Source: Neorhizobium populisoli (GTDB lineage: Bacteria; Pseudomonadota; Alphaproteobacteria; Rhizobiales; Rhizobiaceae). Taken from it: a stretch of 64,000 bases of DNA. Below the pieces are notes generated by a model. The model was not told the origin of the DNA. It did not search any database and saw only the letters and a program-made list of their open reading frames with translations. Location: contig NZ_JAHYCB010000008.1 in the NCBI RefSeq assembly GCF_019430945.1, positions 1 through 64,000 of the forward strand, written 5' to 3'. The position numbers and the translations under genes were made by a program. This document shows, in pieces, positions 54,985 through 63,874 of the stretch. Each line of letters opens with the position of its first letter. Position 1 is the first letter of the stretch.

Positions 54985-55626
54985 ATGCTGAGCAAAGCCT
55001 TCTTCTGGGTCGTCGATCATCAAACCGAGTTCTTCCGTGCGCTGGGCCAGCATCTCCTGATGTCGGGCGTGTCGATGGCGATTGCGCTCGCCATCGCGCT
55101 GCCGCTCGCGGTCCTCATCGTCAATTACGGACGTTTCGCCTTCGGCGTCATCAACACCATCAATGGTCTCCGGACCATTCCGAGCCTCGCGATCCTGGCA
55201 ATCATGATGCCGCTGCTCGGGATCGGCATCATGCCGTCGATCGTGGCGCTGACCGTGCTTGCGCTTCCGCCGATCCTGCTCAACGCCTATGTCGGTCTGC
55301 GCGATGTCGATGCCGATGCCGTGGAGGCGGCGATCGGCATGGGCATGAGCCGCAGCCAGGTCCTGCGCAAAATCCGCATTCCGCTGGCCGCTCCCGCCAT
55401 GTTTGCCGGCGCGCGGACCGCTGCCGTCCAAGTGCTGGCCGGCGCGACGCTGGCGCCGTTTATCGGCGGTGGCGGGCTCGGTGATTTCATCGCGACCGGC
55501 ATTGGCATGATGGACACGTCGCGGCTCCTCGTCGGCGCCGTGCCGATCGCGATCCTGGCGCTCAGCACCGAATTGATTCTCGGGCGCGTCGAAAAACACC
55601 TGTTTGCAGAAAGTACCACCGCATGA
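54985..55626 (+). CDS. osmoprotectant ABC transporter permease 2
   Basis: A 213-residue membrane subunit with the EAA loop AAIGMGMSRSQVLRKIRIPLAAPAM. It is the partner of the preceding permease, together forming the channel as in OpuC-type systems. ATG 54985 lies 10 bases after the previous stop; a start at 54952 overlaps that gene. It overlaps the ATPase gene by 4 bases. Confidence 0.88.
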   Translation: MLSKAFFWVVDHQTEFFRALGQHLLMSGVSMAIALAIALPLAVLIVNYGRFAFGVINTINGLRTIPSLAILAIMMPLLGIGIMPSIVALTVLALPPILLNAYVGLRDVDADAVEAAIGMGMSRSQVLRKIRIPLAAPAMFAGARTAAVQVLAGATLAPFIGGGGLGDFIATGIGMMDTSRLLVGAVPIAILALSTELILGRVEKHLFAESTTA

Positions 55627-56555
55627 TCCGGATGGAGAATGTCACCAAGCGCTATGATGCAGGCGCCGCGCCGTCGGTCGACAACCTGACGCTCGAAGTG
55701 CCCGAAGGTTCGACTGTGGCGCTGATCGGCCCATCCGGCTGCGGCAAGACGACGACGATGCGGATGATCAACCGGCTGATCGAACCGACGGAAGGCCGGA
55801 TTTTCGTCAATGGCGAGGACGTCACCAAGGCCGATCCCGTGCAGCTTCGGCGCCATATCGGTTATGTCATCCAAAATGTCGGGCTCTTCCCGCATATGAC
55901 GATTGCCGAAAACATCGCTGCCGTGCCGAACCTGCTCGGCTGGGACCAGCCCAAAATCGTCAAGCGCACCGAGGAACTGCTGGGTCTCGTCGGCCTCGAT
56001 CCGCAAGAGATGCTGAAGCGTTATCCCCGCCAGCTTTCCGGCGGCCAGCGTCAGCGCATCGGCGTGGCGCGCGCCTTGGCGGCTGATCCAGCCGTACTTC
56101 TGATGGACGAGCCTTTCGGCGCCATCGATCCGATCGCCCGGGCTCGCCTGCAGGACGAGTTCAAGCAGATCCTCAAGCGGGTGCGCAAGACGGTGGTGCT
56201 GGTCACCCACGATCTCGACGAAGCGATCCGTCTTGGCGACCGTATCGCCATCATGCGTGCCGGCAAGATCGTGCAATACGATACGCCGGATGCGGTCCTC
56301 TCCAATCCCGCGGACGAGTTCGTCGCGAATTTCGTCGGCATCGATCGGGCGATTAAGCGGCTCAGCCTGTTTTCCGTTGCCGACGCGATGCTGGCGGGCG
56401 CCCCGTCGTCGCCGGCGGCAAGCGTCGCGGCCAGCGCCAACCTCCGCGAAGCCTTGTCGCTGATGGTCGCGGCCAATAGCGACGTGCTTGCGGTCGTCGA
56501 TACCGGCGGCATCGTGACTGGGCACCTGACGCGCAACGCCATCTTCGCGATCTGA
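55623..56555 (+). CDS. osmoprotectant ABC transporter ATP-binding protein
   Basis: A 310-residue ATPase. Walker A GPSGCGKTTTM, signature LSGGQRQRIGVARAL, Walker B VLLMDEPFGAID and switch His in LVTHDLDEA are all present. After the ATPase comes a shortened CBS-like region (LREALSLMVAANSDVLAVVDTGGIVTGHLTR), often used by OpuC-type ATPases to sense ionic strength. ATGA overlap with the permease shows coupled translation. Transport would require this dimer with the two permeases. Confidence 0.92.
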   Translation: MIRMENVTKRYDAGAAPSVDNLTLEVPEGSTVALIGPSGCGKTTTMRMINRLIEPTEGRIFVNGEDVTKADPVQLRRHIGYVIQNVGLFPHMTIAENIAAVPNLLGWDQPKIVKRTEELLGLVGLDPQEMLKRYPRQLSGGQRQRIGVARALAADPAVLLMDEPFGAIDPIARARLQDEFKQILKRVRKTVVLVTHDLDEAIRLGDRIAIMRAGKIVQYDTPDAVLSNPADEFVANFVGIDRAIKRLSLFSVADAMLAGAPSSPAASVAASANLREALSLMVAANSDVLAVVDTGGIVTGHLTRNAIFAI

Positions 56556-56570
56556 GCGCAGGAGTTTCTG

Positions 56571-57650
56571 ATGCATCTCGGTTTTTCCCTCACACCGTTC
56601 GGTCATCATCCGTCTGCCTGGCGCGAAGGCGGAACGCCGGAAAAGCTCGGCTTCGACGCACTGCTTTCCCAGGTCGAGCAAGCGGAGGAGGCGGGTTTCG
56701 ATTTCGTCCTGCTCGCCGATCGCCTTGGCCAGCGGCCAACCGACGATCTCTCGCCAGTTGCGACACCCTTTGAACCGACGACGCTTGTTGCAGCTTTGGC
56801 GACACGGGCGCGCCGGATCGGTTTCCTCGCGGCGGCTGCCACTGCCCAGCACGAGCCTTACAATCTCGCTCGCCGTTTCGCCTCGCTGGATCAGATCAGC
56901 CGGGGGCGAACGGGCTGGGTTGCCCTTCCCACAGCAGGCGACCCTGGCCGCGATGCGGAATATCTCGGGCTGGTCCGCGCCCTCTGGGACAGCTGGGAGG
57001 ATGATGCTTTCATCTACGACAAGGCCGCAGGCCGCTTCTTTGAGCCGGGCAAAATGCGCGTGCTTGGGCACAAGGGCGAGCATTTCGCGGTGCGTGGGCC
57101 GCTCAACGTCAATCGTTCGCCGCAGGGCAGGCCGGTCGTCGCTCAGTTTCTAAACGGCGAAGCCAGAGTTTTAGCCGCGCATCACGCCGAACTTATCCTG
57201 CTTCAGGAGGCGACGCCGGAAAACGCGAACGAGGCAGCGGACGACTTCGCCCATTTGCTCGAAGCAAACGGCCGGCGACGGGAGGACGTTCGGATTCTCG
57301 CCAATGTCGTGCCGGTTATCGGCGAAAGCTCGGAGGCTGCGCAGGCGGCAAGTCATGCGCTTCGGTTTAGCGAGGCGGATCGGGCGATGCAGCCGCTGTC
57401 CGCAGCACGCCTCGTCGGGACCCCGGTCGAGATTGCCGATGCGCTTGCGCAATGGCTTGGTGCCGGACAGGTGGATGGCTTCACGATCCTGCCGCCGACG
57501 GTCGCGATCGGAAACCTGTTCTTCTCGGACGTGGTGCCGGAACTGCGGCGCCGCGGACTGATCGAGACGAAGAGCGGTTTCACCCTGCGTGACCGCCTCG
57601 GCCTCTCGCGCCCGTTCTACCCGGCCGCTGAACTGGAGCGCGTATCATGA
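56571..57650 (+). CDS. LLM-class flavin-dependent oxidoreductase 1
   Basis: A 359-residue luciferase-like monooxygenase family protein (NtaA/SsuD-type relatives). It starts MHLGFSLTPFGHHPSAW and keeps PYNLARRFASLDQISRGRTGWV, the flavin-phosphate region typical of the family, and the FTILPPTVAIGNLFFSDVVPELRRRGL end. Such enzymes use reduced FMN and O2 to cleave C-N or C-S bonds or hydroxylate small organic compounds. It is 15 bases after the transporter ATPase gene and overlaps the next LLM gene by 4 bases, so it is part of the catabolic operon. Confidence 0.88.
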   Translation: MHLGFSLTPFGHHPSAWREGGTPEKLGFDALLSQVEQAEEAGFDFVLLADRLGQRPTDDLSPVATPFEPTTLVAALATRARRIGFLAAAATAQHEPYNLARRFASLDQISRGRTGWVALPTAGDPGRDAEYLGLVRALWDSWEDDAFIYDKAAGRFFEPGKMRVLGHKGEHFAVRGPLNVNRSPQGRPVVAQFLNGEARVLAAHHAELILLQEATPENANEAADDFAHLLEANGRRREDVRILANVVPVIGESSEAAQAASHALRFSEADRAMQPLSAARLVGTPVEIADALAQWLGAGQVDGFTILPPTVAIGNLFFSDVVPELRRRGLIETKSGFTLRDRLGLSRPFYPAAELERVS

Positions 57651-58975
57651 GCCACGATCGGCAGATGAAACTTGGCGCCTTCCTGATGGCGGGCGGCCAT
57701 CATATCGCGGCGTGGCGGCATCCGGATGCCTATGCGTCGGCCGGCGTCGATATCGACCACTTCATCGCGCTTGCCCAGATCGCCGAGAAAGGCAAGTTCG
57801 ACATGCTATTCGTGGAGGATGCCGCCGCCATCCGCGAGCGCAATCCTGAAATGGCGAGCCAGGCCGCGAGGTCGACGGGTTTCGAGCCGCTGAGCCTGCT
57901 TGCAGCACTTGCCGTCAACACATCGCATATCGGCCTCGTGGCGACGGCCTCGACAAGTTACAACGAGCCCTATGGACTTGCCCGTACATTTGCCTCGCTC
58001 GACCAGTTGAGCGGCGGCAGGGCTGGCTGGAATCTCGTCACGTCGGCAAGCGAACTCGAAGCCGAAAATTTTGCAAGCAGCGGTCTGCGGCCGCATTCGG
58101 AGCGCTATGAGCGAGCCGATGAGTTCGCTGATGCTGCGCTCGCGCTGTGGGATGCCGTGGACGACGGCGCATATCTGCTGCAGGATGCGGGCAGCTTTGC
58201 CGATCGAACCAAACTGCATCCCGTCCATCGCCACGGCAAACATTTCGCGGTCGATGGCGTGCTTGAAGGCCAGTGCTCGGTGCAGAGGCGGCCGATCATG
58301 GTGCAGGCCGGTGCGTCCGATGTCGGCAAGGAGCTGGCGGCACGTACCGCCGACGTCGTGTTCGCAGCTTCGCAAACATTAGGCGAGGCGCAGGCCTATT
58401 ACGCCGATCTGAAATCGCGACTGGCCAAATACGGACGTCAGCCCGACGACATCAAGATCATGCCCGGCATTTCGCCGATCGTCGGCGCCACGGAGGCGGA
58501 AGCCAAGGCCAAGTATCGCGCGCTGCAGGAGCTGATCCCCGATGCCGTCGGCGTCGCCTTGCTCGCAAGCTATCTCAGCATCCAAGATCTGTCGGCCTAT
58601 CCGCTCGACGGACCGCTGCCCGATATGCCGCAAACCAATCTCATCCAGAGCCGGCAGCAACTGATCATCGATCTCGGCAAGCGCGAAAAACTGTCAATCC
58701 GAGAACTGGCGCGTCATTTCGCCGGCGCCCGTGGCCACTGGCAGGTTGCCGGCACGCCCGAACAGATTGCCGATGCCATGGAAGAGCGATTTACAGAAGG
58801 CGCAGCTGACGGCTTCAACGTCATGGCGCCACTGTTTCCCTCCGGCCTCGAGGATTTCGTCACGCATGTGGTTCCGGAACTGCGCCGCCGCGGCCTCTTT
58901 CGTGAAGACTACGAAGGACGCACGCTGCGCCAGAATCTCGGTCTCTCCGCTCCACTCCACAAGAAAGCCGGATGA
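57647..58975 (+). CDS. LLM-class flavin-dependent monooxygenase 2 (NtaA-like)
   Basis: A 442-residue protein of the nitrilotriacetate/dibenzothiophene monooxygenase branch. Hallmarks are MKLGAFLMAGGHHIAAWRHP at the start, SYNEPYGLARTFASLDQLSGGRAGWNLVTS in the flavin region and RRPIMVQAGASDVGKELAAR. Partner flavin reductase is not encoded nearby. The gene overlaps both neighbours by 4 bases. Two different LLM enzymes in one operon suggest successive oxidations of the same compound or two related ones. Confidence 0.9.
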   Translation: MSHDRQMKLGAFLMAGGHHIAAWRHPDAYASAGVDIDHFIALAQIAEKGKFDMLFVEDAAAIRERNPEMASQAARSTGFEPLSLLAALAVNTSHIGLVATASTSYNEPYGLARTFASLDQLSGGRAGWNLVTSASELEAENFASSGLRPHSERYERADEFADAALALWDAVDDGAYLLQDAGSFADRTKLHPVHRHGKHFAVDGVLEGQCSVQRRPIMVQAGASDVGKELAARTADVVFAASQTLGEAQAYYADLKSRLAKYGRQPDDIKIMPGISPIVGATEAEAKAKYRALQELIPDAVGVALLASYLSIQDLSAYPLDGPLPDMPQTNLIQSRQQLIIDLGKREKLSIRELARHFAGARGHWQVAGTPEQIADAMEERFTEGAADGFNVMAPLFPSGLEDFVTHVVPELRRRGLFREDYEGRTLRQNLGLSAPLHKKAG

Positions 58976-59979
58976 CAATGGATCCCATCTATATCGACTA
59001 CCTGAACGCCTTCGATATCGAGGCACTCGATCTCAGCAATGATGAAATCCTCGCCGCCATCGAAACGTCGCTCGGCGCGCAGGGCAGGGGCGAGACGGTC
59101 ATCGAGCCGCGTGTTCACCTTGAGCCGGATGCGAGCTTCCACGGCCATTTCAACGTGCTGCGCGGCTACGTCGCGCCGATCGGTCTCGCGGGCGTGAAAG
59201 TGGTCGGCGACTATGTCGACAACTACAAGCTCGGTTATCCTTCCGAATTCGGCGTGCTTAACCTCTTCGATCCGCGCACCGGCGTGCCGAAGGCGATCCT
59301 CGACGCGACGGTCATAACCGACATGCGCACCGGCGCGGTGACGGCGCTCGGTGCGCGCCACCTTGCCCGCAAAGGATCGAAAGTCCTTGGCCATATCGGC
59401 GCCCGCGGGACGGCCTATTGGAACGTTCGCCTGCTCGACCATCTCTATGATTTCGACGAGATCCGCGTGCATTCCCGACGGCCGGAAAGCCGGGATGCCT
59501 TCGGCGCCAAGCTTGAACAGGATCTCGGCAAGAAGATCACCGTCACGGACAACTGGCGCGACTGTGTCGAAGGTGCCGATATCGTCGTCGAGGCCTCGCG
59601 CCTTTCCGAGCCTGAGCCGCTGCTCAAGACGGAATGGATCAAGAAGGGCGCTTTCGTCGTCCCTTACGGCACGATGAGCGCGATCGAACTGTCGCTGACC
59701 GATATCATGGATAAGCTGGTCGTCGATGACTGGGGCCAGTGCAAAACCGGCAAGTTCGGTTCGCTGCGCGCCCACGTGGAGACGGGCCGGCTGTCGGAAC
59801 AGACATTGCATGCCGAACTTGGTCAGGTGGTTGCCGGTCTGAAGCCAGGGCGCCAGAGCGAAGACGAAACGATCCTTCTCTGGCATCGGGGCCTGTCGCT
59901 CAGCGATATCGCGCTCGGCCATGCGCTGCTGACGAAGGCGCGTAAAAACGGTATCGGCCAGAGGCTGCGTTTCGCATGA
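58972..59979 (+). CDS. ornithine cyclodeaminase/mu-crystallin-family protein
   Basis: A 335-residue NAD(P)-dependent enzyme of the ornithine cyclodeaminase/mu-crystallin family: GLAGVKVVGDYVDNYKLGYPSEFGVLNLFDPRTGVPKAILDATVITDMRTGAVTAL carries the substrate Arg/Lys region, and VLGHIGARGTAYWN is the Rossmann motif. Members act as cyclodeaminases, imine reductases or amino-acid dehydrogenases, and some are structural proteins. The start lies in an ATGA overlap with the LLM gene. Next to a HAL-like gene it suggests processing of an amino-acid-derived compound. Confidence 0.88.
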   Translation: MTMDPIYIDYLNAFDIEALDLSNDEILAAIETSLGAQGRGETVIEPRVHLEPDASFHGHFNVLRGYVAPIGLAGVKVVGDYVDNYKLGYPSEFGVLNLFDPRTGVPKAILDATVITDMRTGAVTALGARHLARKGSKVLGHIGARGTAYWNVRLLDHLYDFDEIRVHSRRPESRDAFGAKLEQDLGKKITVTDNWRDCVEGADIVVEASRLSEPEPLLKTEWIKKGAFVVPYGTMSAIELSLTDIMDKLVVDDWGQCKTGKFGSLRAHVETGRLSEQTLHAELGQVVAGLKPGRQSEDETILLWHRGLSLSDIALGHALLTKARKNGIGQRLRFA

Positions 59980-61457
59980 CCCGCATTCTGATGACCGGTT
60001 CGGGAACCTCGATCACCGACATCGCGGCGATCGCTCGTCGAGATGCGGTGGTCGAGATCGACCGATCGGTCCGCGATCGGTTGATCACGGCTCGCCGCAT
60101 TCTGGAAGACGCAGCTGCGGCCGGCCAGCAGATCTACGGAATGAACACCGGACTCGGCGCCAACCTGAAAACGTCGGTGACCGGCGATATCGAGGCGTTC
60201 CAGCTGCAATTGATCCGCGGCCGTGGTGTAGCCGTCGGCGATCCGCTTTCGCGTGACGTTGTCCGCGCGGTCATCGCCTCAAGGCTCTCGATGCTGGCGG
60301 TCGGCGGATCGGGTATTTCATTGCCCACCTTTCAGGCTCTGCTTGCCATGCTGAATGCCGGCGTCCATCCGGTCATGCCGTCGATCGGCTCGATCGGCGC
60401 AGGCGATCTGGTGCTTCTGTCTGCCATGGCCCTGACACTTGTCGGAGAAGGAAAGGCCGAATATAGGGGCAATAGCTATCCGGCGGGCGCGGCGCTGAAG
60501 CTTGCCGGTCTTGCGCCTGCAAGACTTGAGCCGAAGGATGGAATATCGCTTCTCAACGCATCGGCCGTTTCCTGTGGCTCCGGTGCGCTCGTTCTCTTTG
60601 ATGCGGTAAAGATGCTCGATGCCCAGCGCCGCGCGGCGGCCTTGAGTTTCGAAGGCATGGCCGGCAATCCGCTCATCTTGTCGCCCACCATCCAGCGGGC
60701 GCGACCCGCGCCAGGGCAGGCCGAGGAAGCGAGCCGGCTGCTAGAGATGCTGCAGGGTTCGACGCTCTTTGGACCGGGGGCGCCCCTTCAGGACCCACTC
60801 AGCCTCCGCTGTCTGGCACCGATCCACGGTGCGCTTGCCGATGCATTGTCGAGGGCGGTTGAGATCGTCGAGCTGGAGCTGAATGCCGCCGCCGATAATC
60901 CGGTCGTCCTCCTGGATGAACGGCAGGTCCTGTCGTCTGGCAATTTCCAGACACCGGCGCTATCTCTGGCTTTCGAGACGCTCGGCCTTGCCGTGGCGCA
61001 GGCGGCTGCTGCGTCGGCAGCGCGCTTCATTCAGATGACAGGTGCCGGCCGCAACGGTCTGCCGCGCTATCTTTCGCCGGTCGGCATGGCGTCGGCCGGG
61101 TTCGTTCCCTTGCAGAAGACCGTTGCGGCGCTCATGGCCGACATTCGCCACAAGGCCAACCCTGTGATGCTCGATTTCCTTTCGGTGTCGGAAGGCGTTG
61201 AGGATCATGCGACGCAATCCGCCCTCGCTGTCCGCAAACTCGGCGAGATGCTGGAACTCTGGCGCCTGCTGATCGCTTGCGAGATGCTGGCCGCAGCGCA
61301 GGCCGTCGACCAACGTCCTGGACATCGCTGCGGGCAAGAGACGGATGCCGTCCATGCCTTCGTTCGAAGGCTTGCTCCGACAATGGTCGACGATCGGCCG
61401 TTGGGAGAAGATGTGATGGCGATCGCCCGCAACGTGCTGGATAAGAGCGTGGAGTAG
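59976..61457 (+). CDS. HAL/PAL-family lyase with GAG instead of ASG
   Basis: A 493-residue member of the histidine/phenylalanine ammonia-lyase family. The tyrosine loop IYGMNTGLG (Tyr54) and NPLILSPTIQ, GNFQTPALS and KANPV regions are present, and the length is normal. The triad that cyclises to the MIO cofactor, normally ASG in GSVGASGDL, reads GAG (141-143) in GSIGAGDL, so Ser is replaced by Ala. MIO should not form in the usual way. The enzyme may be inactive as a lyase, use another mechanism, or have a different role. It ends the operon that begins with the transporter and overlaps the ornithine-cyclodeaminase gene by 4 bases. Confidence 0.87.
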   Translation: MTRILMTGSGTSITDIAAIARRDAVVEIDRSVRDRLITARRILEDAAAAGQQIYGMNTGLGANLKTSVTGDIEAFQLQLIRGRGVAVGDPLSRDVVRAVIASRLSMLAVGGSGISLPTFQALLAMLNAGVHPVMPSIGSIGAGDLVLLSAMALTLVGEGKAEYRGNSYPAGAALKLAGLAPARLEPKDGISLLNASAVSCGSGALVLFDAVKMLDAQRRAAALSFEGMAGNPLILSPTIQRARPAPGQAEEASRLLEMLQGSTLFGPGAPLQDPLSLRCLAPIHGALADALSRAVEIVELELNAAADNPVVLLDERQVLSSGNFQTPALSLAFETLGLAVAQAAAASAARFIQMTGAGRNGLPRYLSPVGMASAGFVPLQKTVAALMADIRHKANPVMLDFLSVSEGVEDHATQSALAVRKLGEMLELWRLLIACEMLAAAQAVDQRPGHRCGQETDAVHAFVRRLAPTMVDDRPLGEDVMAIARNVLDKSVE

Positions 61458-61615
61458 GGACATGTATCTAGCCAGCTTTGCGATACATGCCACGCCTCAG
61501 CTGCGTGCCTAAGTCACGTCCGGCCCTGATCGTTCCTTCGCGAAAATCTGGCCGGAGAGCCGACGCCTCGATCCATCAAGCCGATTAGACACAAGGCGGC
61601 TGCAATCCGTGGCCT

Positions 61616-63064
61616 TCAAGCCACAGTCTCAATCTCGCGCAATTGGATGACCTTCGAGGCGTTCAGAGCGTTCGACAATCTTTCGGCCAGAGCCGCAGCC
61701 TGGGCACGCAATTCCGTCAACGAACTGGATTCCCAGGCGACGCCGCGCAGGGGATGACCGATGGCAAAGAGGTCGCGATGCGTGGCACCGTCCATGCCGA
61801 TGACGGCACCATCCGCTGCCGCATCTATCCCGAAACCCGTCTGGTGCCGCCGGACGATACCGATGCTCAGCAGGTCCTTCACCAATGGCGCCTTGATCCT
61901 GCTCCAGTCATGTTCCTGATGGCCGCGAGCATCGACGATGGCATTGACGAGAACCTCGCGGGTCTGTCTTTCACCTCGTGGACGCACGATCACGCGCACC
62001 AGATCGCCTGCCCGTTCGGCTGAGACGAGGCGTGCCGCGCCGGCGCTGAATCGCCCTTCTGCCTTTGCGGCTTCGATCCTCGCGTAGGAAGGCGGCGCCG
62101 CGCGATGTGCTGTCACATCCCATAATGCACGCAGATGTCGCGCGAAGCGCAGTCGCTCCGCCGTCGAAGCGCCAAGCCACAAAGGCAGGATGAAGGGCCG
62201 GAGACTGAGCGGCAGAACCTGCCAATCCCGATCTTCCGAAAGGATCGTGCGGCGCGTCCGGATCACGGTCGCCAGGAGTTCGCGTGTCGTCTGGGGCAGC
62301 GCATCGGGATCGAGGATCGGCACAGGCTCGCCCGCTGGACGCACGGCCTGGATGAGATGGCCGCGGCGAGAGATCACATGGTATCGCCCGCGATAACCCC
62401 GTGTTTCGAGGCTCGCGACCGTATCGACCATGCTAAGGCTCGCACCGACGATCAGGATATCCTGCAGGCGGCTCAAGCGGTCCAGCCTGTCGGATTGCCA
62501 GGGTTTCGCAAGGCGCCAGTCGCCGGCGAGCGGCGCGAGTGCCGGATCTTCCGCGAGCGGGAAAACGCCTGTCGCCAGAACCGCGATATCGGCGCGCAGG
62601 TGGCGGCCATCGCTGAATTCGGCTTTTAAAGTCCCGTCATTGTCGCGCCGTAATCGCACCACGTCCGACTGCCAGTGAGAGACACGCGTTCCTGCACCGG
62701 CACGATCGATCGCGCGTTGCAGTTCTTCGCCGACATAGCGGCCGAAGACGTTGCGGGGAATGAAGATATTCGCCGCGCCCTCTGGAGGGATTTGGATGCC
62801 TGTGTCGTGGCCTGTGCGTTCCACCCACTCGGCAAGATGCGACAGATTTTGGAGGTGGATCGAAAAATTGCCGGCCGGGCCGTTCATCAGCTGCGCGGTT
62901 TCCGAGGTGCTGTACGCCTCGCCACGACCAAGTTCTGCGCGCGGTTCGGCGATGACCACATGCAACGGCTGCCGGCATGTCTCCAGCAGTCGGATGGTGA
63001 GAGCAGCGCCCGCGTAACCGCCACCGATGATGAGAATGAGAGGAATGCCGTTTGGTGTTCGCAT
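61616..63064 (-). CDS. FAD/NAD(P)-binding oxidoreductase
   Basis: A 482-residue flavoprotein of the FAD-NAD(P)-binding (HI0933/NAD_binding_9) type. The dinucleotide motif is LIIGGGYAGAAL near the N-terminus, and QLMNGPAGNFSIHLQN, ADIAVLATGVFPLA and ILIVGASLSMVDTVASLETRG supply further FAD and NAD(P) contacts. It faces the catabolic operon from the opposite strand and is convergent with the lyase gene. It could supply electrons or oxidise a related substrate, but there is no direct link. It follows the ABC transporter gene at 63140 by 75 bases. Confidence 0.87.
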   Translation of the reverse strand: MRTPNGIPLILIIGGGYAGAALTIRLLETCRQPLHVVIAEPRAELGRGEAYSTSETAQLMNGPAGNFSIHLQNLSHLAEWVERTGHDTGIQIPPEGAANIFIPRNVFGRYVGEELQRAIDRAGAGTRVSHWQSDVVRLRRDNDGTLKAEFSDGRHLRADIAVLATGVFPLAEDPALAPLAGDWRLAKPWQSDRLDRLSRLQDILIVGASLSMVDTVASLETRGYRGRYHVISRRGHLIQAVRPAGEPVPILDPDALPQTTRELLATVIRTRRTILSEDRDWQVLPLSLRPFILPLWLGASTAERLRFARHLRALWDVTAHRAAPPSYARIEAAKAEGRFSAGAARLVSAERAGDLVRVIVRPRGERQTREVLVNAIVDARGHQEHDWSRIKAPLVKDLLSIGIVRRHQTGFGIDAAADGAVIGMDGATHRDLFAIGHPLRGVAWESSSLTELRAQAAALAERLSNALNASKVIQLREIETVA

Positions 63065-63139
63065 GTCTATTCTTTACTGGAAGTCGCTACTCGGCGAAGG
63101 CAAGGGAGGAGCCGAGCTCAGCCCAAGGCAGCTCGGCCA

Positions 63140-63874
63140 TCAGATGACATGCGCTGCCTGCAGCGCGGTCAGCACCTCGTTCTTCAGTTCCGCCAGCCGC
63201 GGCGCGCGCCGGTCCCTCGGGCGGGGTACGTCAACCATCAGATCATGCTGAATGCCCCCGTCCCGAGCACCCATCATGTAGATGCGGTCGCCGAGATAAA
63301 GCGCCTCGTCGATATCATGGGTGACGAGGAGGAAGGAGATGCCGCGGCGCTCGATGAGCTGCAGGACAAGGTCCTGAAGCTTCATGCGGGTAAAGGCGTC
63401 GACGGCGCTGAACGGCTCATCGAGAAGCAGGATGCGTGGTTCGGTATAAAGCGCCCGGGCGATCGCGACGCGCTGCGCCATGCCGCCCGACAATGCCTTC
63501 GGCAAGGTCCGGGCGTGACCGTTCAATCCCACATCGGCGATCAACCGCTCGACCCGGGCTGCGTTGAACCGCGGCCCGTCGGCATAACCGATGTTTTGCG
63601 CGACGGTGAGCCAGGGCATCAGCCGCGGCTCCTGGAAAACGAAGGCGATCGCGGGGGAAGCCGAGCGCCTGCCCGGTTCGTTTACGTTGACCAAGACATT
63701 GCCGGTAAACCGTTTGTCAAGGCCGGCGGCAATTCGCAAAAGCGTGCTTTTCCCGCATCCGCTCGGGCCCAGCAGCACCGCGGCTTCCCCGTCATGCAGG
63801 GCGAGATGAACGTCGTGTAGGACCGTGATGTCGCCGAACGACTTGTTGCGTACATCGATATCGAGAATGCTCAT
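63140..63874 (-). CDS. nitrate/sulfonate/taurine-type ABC ATP-binding protein
   Basis: A 244-residue ATPase of the SsuB/TauB group: Walker A GPSGCGKSTLL, Q-loop FVFQEPRLMPW, signature LSGGMAQRVAIARAL, Walker B ILLLDEPFSAVD and LLVTHDIDEAL. It overlaps the permease stop by ATGA. The substrate-binding gene lies outside the window. Co-location with flavin monooxygenases recalls alkanesulfonate systems, but here it belongs to a different strand and operon. Confidence 0.92.
   Translation of the reverse strand: MSILDIDVRNKSFGDITVLHDVHLALHDGEAAVLLGPSGCGKSTLLRIAAGLDKRFTGNVLVNVNEPGRRSASPAIAFVFQEPRLMPWLTVAQNIGYADGPRFNAARVERLIADVGLNGHARTLPKALSGGMAQRVAIARALYTEPRILLLDEPFSAVDAFTRMKLQDLVLQLIERRGISFLLVTHDIDEALYLGDRIYMMGARDGGIQHDLMVDVPRPRDRRAPRLAELKNEVLTALQAAHVI

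Noticed and set aside
55287..57083. Long 598-residue minus-strand frame over the transporter and LLM genes
   Set aside because: It is antisense to four clearly recognisable genes. The long open frame results from their GC-rich third positions.
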